Part shown: in pieces, positions 1 through 6,476 of the stretch | Numbering within the stretch: position 1 is the stretch's first letter | Layout of the letters: every line of letters starts with the position of its first letter | Assembly (NCBI RefSeq): GCF_013205025.1 | Contig: NZ_JABMLE010000004.1 | Span: 184,946 to 248,945 of the forward strand | Direction of reading: 5' to 3' | Length of the DNA stretch: 64,000 bases | Origin: Rathayibacter sp. VKM Ac-2857 | GTDB taxonomy: Bacteria > Actinomycetota > Actinomycetes > Actinomycetales > Microbacteriaceae | Made by a program: the position numbers and the translations under genes | Notes under the pieces: model-generated | The model's input: the letters and a program-made list of their open reading frames with translations, nothing else | Database searches by the model: none | What the model was told of the DNA's origin: nothing

Positions 1-79
1 GGAGGACGAGTCTGCAGACCTGGCGTGCTGGGGACGGTGGGTCTCGATACGCCCCTGGGGGGGGGCTACTCGACCAGCG
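1..79. repeat. Composite palindromic repeat, right half (cut by window start)
   Basis: A GTCTGCAGAC motif near base 11 is followed, from about 40, by a unit reading GGTCTCGATACGCCCC, a G-rich centre, then GGCTACTCGACCAGC. The same arrangement recurs at 24202-24327, 38400-38790 and 54907-55260. The hairpin centre here is altered to a run of G residues. It lies just after the stop codon of the following minus-strand gene. Confidence 0.75.
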
Positions 80-92
80 TGCGTGCGGTGTC

Positions 93-1196
93 TCAGTCCT
101 TCTCGGAGTCCTTGGCGGCGGCGTCGTCCTGGGACGGGCCCTTCTCGTCGCGGTTCTCGCTGGAGAGGCGCAGCCAGCGGCCGTCGCGGACGTCCTTCTC
201 ATGCACGGCGGCCTTCTTCTCGCTCGCGGCGGTGTCGCGCGGGGGCAGCTGGATGGTCTCCTCCGCCTCGATGCCGGCCTGGAGCTCGCGGCCGCGCTCG
301 AGCTCGGCGTCGAACTCGGCGCCGAAGAGCAGGGCGATGTTGGTGATCCAGATCCAGAGCAGGAAGACGATCACGCCACCGAGCGATCCGTAGGTCTTGT
401 TGTAGTTGGAGAAGTTGGCGACGTAGAAGGCGAAGCCGACCGAGGCGAGCAGCCAGATCGCGAGCGCCAGGATCGAGCCGACGCTGATCCAGCGGAACTT
501 CGGCTGGCGGATGTTGGGCGCCCAGTAGTAGAGGATCGCGATGGTCAGCACCGCGATGATCACGAGCACCGGCCACTTGGCGATGTTCCAGACCGACAGC
601 GCGGCCGAGCCGAGGCCGACGACGTCGCCGACGGCGGTGGCGACCGGGCCGCTGAGCACCAGGATGAGCGCGGCGACGACGATCAGGACCACGGTGACGA
701 CGGTGACGCCGAGCATGGTCGGGCGCAGCTTCCAGAACGGGCGGCCCTCGTCGATCTCGTAGACGCGGTTCATCGCGCGGCCGAAGGCGCCGACGTAGCC
801 GGAGGCGGACCAGAGCGCGCCGAGGAGACCGGTGACGAAGGCGACGCCCGCGGCGGGGGAGTTCACCAGCGACTGGATCGGGTCGCGGAGCAGGTCGACG
901 ACCTCGGCGGAGGCGAGATTGCCGACCAGGTCGAGCACGGTCTGCGTGGTCGCCTGGGCCTGGCCGAAGAGGCCGAGCACGGAGACGATCGCCAGCAGCG
1001 CCGGGAACAGCGCCAGCACGGCGTAGTAGGTGAGGGCGGCGGCGAGGTCGGTGCACTGGTCGGCGCCGAACTCGCGTCCGGTCTTCTTCAGCACGTAGAA
1101 CCAGGAGCGCTTGGTGATGTCGGTCACGTAGTCGGGCTTGCGCGCGTCGTCGGGCTCGGGCGCGGTCTTCTCGCGGGTCGTGCTCTTCTCGGCCAT
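93..1196 (-). CDS. YihY/BrkB family inner membrane protein
   Basis: A 367-residue polytopic membrane protein of the YihY/BrkB (UPF0761) family. The family hallmark region is a first long hydrophobic segment after an amphipathic stretch, roughly residues 50-77 (AALTYYAVLALFPALLAIV), followed by about five further membrane segments up to residue ~300. The N-terminal 25 residues and the last ~65 residues are highly charged and presumably cytoplasmic. The family was once called ribonuclease BN, but that activity belongs to another protein; a transport or envelope role is usual but unproven. The ATG at 1196 has no strong Shine-Dalgarno, so leaderless translation is possible. It is transcribed away from the MFS gene upstream of it, separated by about 130 bp. 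Confidence 0.9.
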   Translation of the reverse strand: MAEKSTTREKTAPEPDDARKPDYVTDITKRSWFYVLKKTGREFGADQCTDLAAALTYYAVLALFPALLAIVSVLGLFGQAQATTQTVLDLVGNLASAEVVDLLRDPIQSLVNSPAAGVAFVTGLLGALWSASGYVGAFGRAMNRVYEIDEGRPFWKLRPTMLGVTVVTVVLIVVAALILVLSGPVATAVGDVVGLGSAALSVWNIAKWPVLVIIAVLTIAILYYWAPNIRQPKFRWISVGSILALAIWLLASVGFAFYVANFSNYNKTYGSLGGVIVFLLWIWITNIALLFGAEFDAELERGRELQAGIEAEETIQLPPRDTAASEKKAAVHEKDVRDGRWLRLSSENRDEKGPSQDDAAAKDSEKD

Positions 1197-1326
1197 GCCG
1201 ACACGCTACGGGCACGGGAGGGTCGGCGGTGGCCCCTTGACGCCGCGCCGCCCGATCCGGGAGGGGAGCGCTCTCCACCGCATCTCCGCGTCGGATCCCT
1301 CTGCCGGATCTCTCCGACGCGGTGCG

Positions 1327-2514
1327 TCAGACCGTGCGGCCCTGGCGGCTCGCGGCGAGGATCCCGAAGGCGAGGAAGGAGCAGGTCGCGGTGAGGACGA
1401 TCAGCAGCGGCGCGTCCCAGCCGCCGCTGAGGTCGTGCGCGAGGCCGACCACGGTCGGCGCGGTCGCCGCGGCGGCGTAGCCGAGGCCCTGCACCGTGGC
1501 GGACAGCCGCGAGGCGTGCCGGTCGGAGCGGGAGAGCCGCACGAGCAGCACGAAGACGACGGTGATGCCGCCGCCCTGCGCCGCGCCGCCGAGCAGGCAC
1601 CAGAGCGCCCAGAGCGACGGGGCGAGCAGCAGGCCGAGCGGGACGGTGCACCACAGCGCGCCGATCAGGACGATGCTGCCGAGCGGCCGGAGTCGGCGCA
1701 CGACGAGGGGGACGCCGATCGCGCCGATGATCGCGGCGATCTGGAAGACGGAGGAGCTCGCTCCGGCGGCCTCGATCGAGAAGCCGTTGCGGTCGACCAG
1801 GAGCGAGGGCAGCCAGGCGGTGACGCCGTAGTAGGAGAAGGCCTGGCTGGCGAAGCAGACCGCGAGCGCGAGCACGGTGACGCTGCGCCAGATCCGCGGC
1901 GCCGGCTCCTGCGGTCCGCGCGCGGCCGGCGGGCGGGGCGCGGGGCGGAGCGCCCGGGCCGGCCCGCGCGCGAGCAGCCAGCCGGCGACGGCCAGGACGT
2001 TGAGCACCAGCCAGGCGAGCAGCGCGCCGCGCCAGCCGAGGACGAGAGCGAGCGGGGCGGTGCCGAGCGAGGTGATGGTCGAGCCGATGTTGAGCGCCGC
2101 GGTGTAGACGCCGGTCGTGAGGTCGACGCGCTCGGGCGCGACGTCGCGGCGGATGACCACGGGGACCACGACGTTGCCGATGGTGATGAAGACGCCGATG
2201 AGGATGGTGCCAGCGACCACGAGCACGACGTCGCCGGCCGAGCGCAGGATCGTGCCGAGCGCGACGCCGACAACGGTGATCGTCACCGCGGCGTCCGGCC
2301 CGGCCCGGCGGATCACCAGGAGGGCGAGCGGGGTCGCCAGGGCGAAGCAGAGCACCGGGATGCTGGTGAGCACGCCCGCCTGGCCGGAGGAGAGCGCGAG
2401 GTCGCCGCGGATCGCGTCGATCACCGGCGCGACAGCCACGATCGGACCGCGCAGCACCAGCGCCACCAGGGCGACGGCGAGGACGAAGAGCCAGGGGGCG
2501 CTCCGCCGCGGCAC
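1327..2514 (-). CDS. MFS transporter, CynX/NimT-like
   Basis: A predicted 395-residue carrier with about 12 transmembrane helices, resembling the CynX/NimT branch of the major facilitator superfamily. Visible features are the early helix with APVIDAIRGDLALSSGQAG, the conserved LVIRRAGP loop, and a second half starting near ITVLALAVCFASQAFSYYG. The substrate cannot be read from sequence. I chose the GTG at 2514 because upstream in-frame sequence runs through the neighbouring DUF4190 gene in another frame; the start lies 5 bases past that gene's stop, so the two are probably cotranscribed. No obvious Shine-Dalgarno precedes it, so an adjacent start a few codons away is possible. Confidence 0.85.
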   Translation of the reverse strand: MPRRSAPWLFVLAVALVALVLRGPIVAVAPVIDAIRGDLALSSGQAGVLTSIPVLCFALATPLALLVIRRAGPDAAVTITVVGVALGTILRSAGDVVLVVAGTILIGVFITIGNVVVPVVIRRDVAPERVDLTTGVYTAALNIGSTITSLGTAPLALVLGWRGALLAWLVLNVLAVAGWLLARGPARALRPAPRPPAARGPQEPAPRIWRSVTVLALAVCFASQAFSYYGVTAWLPSLLVDRNGFSIEAAGASSSVFQIAAIIGAIGVPLVVRRLRPLGSIVLIGALWCTVPLGLLLAPSLWALWCLLGGAAQGGGITVVFVLLVRLSRSDRHASRLSATVQGLGYAAAATAPTVVGLAHDLSGGWDAPLLIVLTATCSFLAFGILAASRQGRTV

Positions 2515-2519
2515 GCCGG

Positions 2520-3038
2520 TCAGCTGGAGAGCCCGGCGGCGCGCGCCAGGAACGACAGCACTCCGAAGACGATGCCGATGACACCGGTGATCAGGCCCGC
2601 GGTGGCGAAGCCGCGGCCGCCGAGCTGCGCGGAGGCGGCTCGGCCGCGGACGCCGAAGACGATCGCGAGGATCGACGGGACGAGCAGCGGGTTGATCAGG
2701 ATGCTGGCGATGCCGAGAACGAGGCTCGCGATCGCCAGGGAGTTGCGCCGCGCGGGGGCGGCGCCGTAGCCCGGAGCGGCTCCGTAGCCGACGGCCGGGC
2801 CGTAGCCAGGGGCCGGGCCGGAGCTCGGGGTGACGGGGTACTGCGGGGCGGCGCCGTACCCGGAGTCGCCGTAGCCGGGCGCTCCCGATTGCTCGGGTGT
2901 GCCGTAGGCGGGAGCGGGCGGGGCGGCGGGGCGCGAGCGGTCGGTCCAGGCCGCTCCGTCCCAGTAGAGCTCGGCGCCGAGGTCGGCGGGGTGCGGGTAC
3001 CAGCCGGGCGCGGGCAGAGGGGCGGAGTCGTCGGGCAT
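2520..3038 (-). CDS. DUF2510/DUF4190 membrane protein
   Basis: A 172-residue protein. Residues ~8-30 (APGWYPHPADLG...LYWDGAAWTDR) match the DUF2510 motif, a tryptophan-rich N-terminal module of actinobacterial membrane proteins. A Pro/Gly/Tyr-rich linker with GYGAAPGYGAAP-like repeats (~35-95) follows, then a DUF4190-type pair of membrane helices (~100-170) containing the typical LAIASLVLGIASILINPLLVPSILAIVFG pattern in separate pieces. Function is unknown. The gene precedes the MFS carrier by a few bases and diverges from the GNAT-fusion gene across a 118 bp gap. Confidence 0.85.
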   Translation of the reverse strand: MPDDSAPLPAPGWYPHPADLGAELYWDGAAWTDRSRPAAPPAPAYGTPEQSGAPGYGDSGYGAAPQYPVTPSSGPAPGYGPAVGYGAAPGYGAAPARRNSLAIASLVLGIASILINPLLVPSILAIVFGVRGRAASAQLGGRGFATAGLITGVIGIVFGVLSFLARAAGLSS

Positions 3039-3156
3039 GCGCCGATTCTAGGGCGGCGGAGGAGGAGGGGAGTGGCGGGGCGGGGCGGGGGTCGGCGCCG
3101 CAGGGCAGGATGGAGCCGCCGAGCGGGCTCGCCGCGCGCGCGACGGAGGAGGAGCC

Positions 3157-4227
3157 ATGGGCTGGAGCATCGTCGAGGTCGAGTGGGCGGATCCGCGTGC
3201 GGAGAGCCTGCGGTCGGCGCAGCGCGTCGAGCTGGACGAGCGCTACGGCTCGGACGACCACGAGCCGGGGACGCCGCCGTCGGCCGACGACGTGCCGGTC
3301 TTCCTCGTCGCGGTCGACGAGGGCGGCGCCGCGGTGGCCTGCGGCGGGCTGCGGCCGCTGCCGGAGTCGGTGCTCGGCGCGGACGTCGTCGAGGTCAAGC
3401 GGATGTTCGTCGCCCGCGCCGCGCGCGGCTCCGGGGTCGCCGCCGCGGTGCTCGCCGCGCTGGAGGAGAAGGCCCGCGAGCGCGGTGCGGTGCGCCTGGT
3501 GCTCGAGACGGGGACGCTGCAGCCGGACGCGATCCGGTTCTACACGCGGCAGGGCTACGCGCCGATCCCGCTGTTCGGCTCGTACATCGGCTCGGAGCAC
3601 TCGGTGTGCTTCGGGCGCTCGCTGCGGCCGCCGCGGATCGAGGCGACCGCCGACGTGGATCCGCGGGCGGAGATCGGCGACGGCACGCTCGTCTGGCACC
3701 TCGCCCAGGTGCGCGAGCAGGCGCGGGTGGGCCGCGACTGCGTGATCGGCCGGGGCGCCTACCTCGGGCCGGGCGTCGTGGTCGGCGACCGCTGCAAGAT
3801 CCAGAACCACGCGCTCGTCTACGAGCCGGCCGTGCTCGGCGACGGCGTCTTCATCGGGCCGGCCGTCGTGTTCACCAACGATCTGCGGCCGCGGGCCGTG
3901 ACTCCGGACGGGGCGCTGAAGTCGGCGGACGACTGGCACGCCGTCGGTGTCGTGGTGGAGGACGGCGCGGCGATCGGCGCCCGGGCCGTCTGCGTCGCTC
4001 CGGTGCGCATCGGCGCCTGGGCGATGGTCGCCGCCGGTGCCGTCGTCGCGGCCGACGTGCCGGCGTTCGCGCTCGTGGTCGGCGTGCCCGCCCGGCGGGT
4101 CGGCTGGGTCGGCCGGGCCGGAGCGCGGCTCGAGGCGGCCGGCGACGGCGCGGGCGGCGCGCTCTGGCGCTGCCCGGAGACGGCGGAGGAGTACGTCGAG
4201 CGCGACGGGGTGCTCAGCCGGATCTGA
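3157..4227 (+). CDS. GNAT acetyltransferase fused to WlbB-type left-handed beta-helix acyltransferase
   Basis: A 356-residue two-domain protein. Residues ~1-152 form a GNAT domain: the acetyl-CoA loop is RAARGSGVA at 87-95, followed by RLVLETGTLQPDAIRFYTRQGY, typical of the small PhnO/YitH-like group. Residues ~158-320 form a left-handed beta-helix with hexapeptide repeats (IGDGTLVWH, IGRGAYLGPGVVVG, FIGPAVVFTND) closely resembling WlbB/WbpD, the N-acetyltransferase acting on UDP-2-acetamido-3-amino-sugars. A well placed GGAGGAGG precedes the ATG. The gene is convergent with the polysaccharide operon and ends 51 bp from it. Inference: it serves that locus, perhaps acylating the amino group made by one of its DegT aminotransferases. 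The role of the GNAT half is open. Confidence 0.85.
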   Translation: MGWSIVEVEWADPRAESLRSAQRVELDERYGSDDHEPGTPPSADDVPVFLVAVDEGGAAVACGGLRPLPESVLGADVVEVKRMFVARAARGSGVAAAVLAALEEKARERGAVRLVLETGTLQPDAIRFYTRQGYAPIPLFGSYIGSEHSVCFGRSLRPPRIEATADVDPRAEIGDGTLVWHLAQVREQARVGRDCVIGRGAYLGPGVVVGDRCKIQNHALVYEPAVLGDGVFIGPAVVFTNDLRPRAVTPDGALKSADDWHAVGVVVEDGAAIGARAVCVAPVRIGAWAMVAAGAVVAADVPAFALVVGVPARRVGWVGRAGARLEAAGDGAGGALWRCPETAEEYVERDGVLSRI

Positions 4228-4278
4228 CGTCCGGGCACGGCGCCGCGGTCGGGTCCCGGGCTCACTGCCGCCCGATGC

Positions 4279-5106
4279 TCAGCGCCGGTGCGACGCCATC
4301 CCGCTGCGCTCCGGGACGGGCGTGCGCGAGCGGACCAAGGCGGGCGGCGCCGCTGCGAAGGCGGGCGGTGCGTCGCGCTCGGCGATCGTCGCGCTCCTCG
4401 ACTCGATCGGCAGCCGGACCGCGGAGGCGTCGCGGCTCGGAGCCGAGCCGGACGCGCCGGATCCCTTGGCCGCGCGGCGCGAGTCGACGGCGCGGGCGAT
4501 CGAGATCGCTCCGAAGAGCAGCACGATGCCGCCGACGGCGACCATGATCACCGCGCGGAGCCGGTCGGAGATCTGCTCGACCGCCTTGCCGGGCGTCTGC
4601 ACCTCCAGCGCGGTGAAGAGGTAGCGGTCGTCGGCGCCGTTGATGGTCTGCATGCTGCGCAGCGTGTCGACGAGCCGGTCGCCGAGCGCGGTCGTCGTGG
4701 CCAGCGAGCCGTCGGCCGTCGGCGCGTCGGCGGTCACGCTCAGCAGCAGCCCCTGACCGGACCAGGCCGAGCGCTCGACCGCGAACTGCGTGCTGAGACC
4801 CTGCGCGGCGAGCGCCTCCGCGGTGTCGTCGCTGTTCATCACGGTGACGAGCACCTGGGCGGCGAGCGAGTTGTCCGAGGAGCGCAGGTACGGGTTGTCG
4901 GAGTTCAGCGCGGCGAGCGCCGGGTCGTTCTCGAGCTCCACGGCGGTCGGCAGCTTCGGATTGACGAGCGCGTAGGTCGCCGTCGAGGCGTAGGTGCGCG
5001 GCGAGAGCACGAGGACGTACGCCATCGCGGCGACGGTGAGCACGAGGACGACGCCGGCGAGGAGCCGGTGGCGCCAGAGGGTGCGGAGAACGGAGACGGG
5101 GTCCAT
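4279..5106 (-). CDS. Wzz-like polysaccharide chain-length/co-polymerase protein
   Basis: A 275-residue protein with the two-helix Wzz topology: membrane segments at ~15-35 and ~184-204 bracket an extracytoplasmic domain carrying the usual YASTATYALVNP start. There is no cytoplasmic tyrosine kinase domain and no tyrosine cluster; the tail after ~205 is basic, Ala/Pro-rich and probably disordered. Proteins of this type set chain length for Wzy-polymerised glycans. The ATG overlaps the stop of the polymerase gene by one base (TGATG), and the gene is the last of the polysaccharide operon. It is shorter than Gram-negative Wzz, with a small periplasmic-type domain, as is common in Actinobacteria. 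Confidence 0.85.
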   Translation of the reverse strand: MDPVSVLRTLWRHRLLAGVVLVLTVAAMAYVLVLSPRTYASTATYALVNPKLPTAVELENDPALAALNSDNPYLRSSDNSLAAQVLVTVMNSDDTAEALAAQGLSTQFAVERSAWSGQGLLLSVTADAPTADGSLATTTALGDRLVDTLRSMQTINGADDRYLFTALEVQTPGKAVEQISDRLRAVIMVAVGGIVLLFGAISIARAVDSRRAAKGSGASGSAPSRDASAVRLPIESRSATIAERDAPPAFAAAPPALVRSRTPVPERSGMASHRR

Positions 5107-6473
5107 CAGGACAGCCTTTCTGAGGCGGATTCGATCGCGCCGCGGGCGGGGACGGAGGCGTCCGTGCTCAGGGCGGAGGGGAGTCCGAGCTCGGCGCGGA
5201 CCAGGAGCCAGCAGCTCCCGGACAGGCCGAGCACGAACGGGTACAGCAGGGCGAACACCGGGAAGCCCAGTGAGTCGAAGGTGGCGGAGGCGACCGCTGC
5301 GACGGTCGCGGAGGCGGCGACGCTCCCGGTCAGCGCGCGCAGACGCGGATCGCGGGCGAACTGGGCGGCGATCAGCCCGAAGAGGGCCGGGACGCCGAAG
5401 TAGGCGAGCACCGCGGCGGCGCCGAGGAGGCCGAGCGTGATGGCGGCGCCGAGGTACTGGTTGTCGAGGATGAGCAGGGCGCTGTCCGGGAGGTAGGTGC
5501 CCGGGCCGGTGCCGAGGAGGGGCTGGTGCGCGACGAGGGCCGCCACGCGCGGGTAGTTGTCGAGGCGGTTGGTGATCGAGGAGTCGCTCGTGCCCGCGCC
5601 GATCGAGCCGGTGAGGGTGCCGAGCAGTCCCGGGGTGGTCACGAAGAACGCCGCGATGCCGACCGGGGCGATCACGTAGCCCCACCGGCGGGCGTACGCG
5701 GGCAGGAAGACCGCGCAGACCGCGAGGCCCACCACCAGCGAGAGCACTCCCGAGCGCGAGACCGTCAGCGCCAGGGCGACGACCAGCAGCACGCAGGAGG
5801 CGGCGCGGAGGAACCGCGGGGTCGTCCGGTCGTAGAGCAGCCGCCAGATCGCGAGCGGGAGCAGCATCGCCGAGACGACCGCGAGCTCGATCGGGTGGAA
5901 GGTGGTGCCCGCCACCCGGGTGAGCCCGTCCCGGTCCTGGAACGGGGTGCTGCCGCCGTTGTCGACGAAGCCGATCATGACGCTCCGGATCCACTCGACC
6001 GGGTCGACGTGGGTGGTGAACTGGACGATCGCCACGATCGCGCAGATCGATGCCGCGTTGACCAGTGAGCCGAGCAGCACCCGCGCGTCCTCGAGGGTCC
6101 GCACGCTCTGGGTGGTGACCAGGGCGATCCCGGCGGAGGCGAGCAGCAGCAGCAGCCAGCGATCGGCGCTGAGCTGGCCCTCGCCGGTGCGCGGGACGGT
6201 GTCGTTGACGGTGTAGCGGACGTAGGACGCGATGCTCACCAGCAGCAGCAGGGTGAGCGCGGCGCGCCCCGGGTGGCGCATCGGGATCGGGTCGTGCAGC
6301 CCCAGCAGGGCCGACGCCACCCACGCGCCGGTGAGCAGCAGCGCGAGCACCATCGCGACCGAGCCGGACGCGCCGAGGGGAGCGAGCACCTGATCCGCGG
6401 GGAAGAGGAACAGTGCGTAGGCGACCAGACGCAGGAGCGTCGGGGGGCCGGTCCGCTCGATCGGGAGAGCCAC
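5106..6473 (-). CDS. O-antigen ligase/polymerase (Wzy-like) membrane protein
   Basis: A 455-residue protein with about 11-12 hydrophobic segments, matching the O-antigen ligase/polymerase superfamily (Wzy_C). The long extracytoplasmic loop typical of this fold lies around residues ~255-335 and includes NRLDNYPRVAALVAHQPLLG and the GTGPGTYLPDSALLILDNQYL region characteristic of the family. It most likely polymerises the lipid-linked repeat units exported by the flippase encoded upstream, although ligase activity cannot be excluded. The GTG start lies 3 bases past the stop of the preceding glycosyltransferase gene. Confidence 0.87.
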   Translation of the reverse strand: MALPIERTGPPTLLRLVAYALFLFPADQVLAPLGASGSVAMVLALLLTGAWVASALLGLHDPIPMRHPGRAALTLLLLVSIASYVRYTVNDTVPRTGEGQLSADRWLLLLLASAGIALVTTQSVRTLEDARVLLGSLVNAASICAIVAIVQFTTHVDPVEWIRSVMIGFVDNGGSTPFQDRDGLTRVAGTTFHPIELAVVSAMLLPLAIWRLLYDRTTPRFLRAASCVLLVVALALTVSRSGVLSLVVGLAVCAVFLPAYARRWGYVIAPVGIAAFFVTTPGLLGTLTGSIGAGTSDSSITNRLDNYPRVAALVAHQPLLGTGPGTYLPDSALLILDNQYLGAAITLGLLGAAAVLAYFGVPALFGLIAAQFARDPRLRALTGSVAASATVAAVASATFDSLGFPVFALLYPFVLGLSGSCWLLVRAELGLPSALSTDASVPARGAIESASERLS

Positions 6474-6476
6474 GGC

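Noticed and set aside
2889-4547. Long plus-strand frames overlapping the GNAT-fusion gene
   Set aside because: Arg/Gly/Ala-rich translations without domains, produced by codon position bias of the real gene in another frame.
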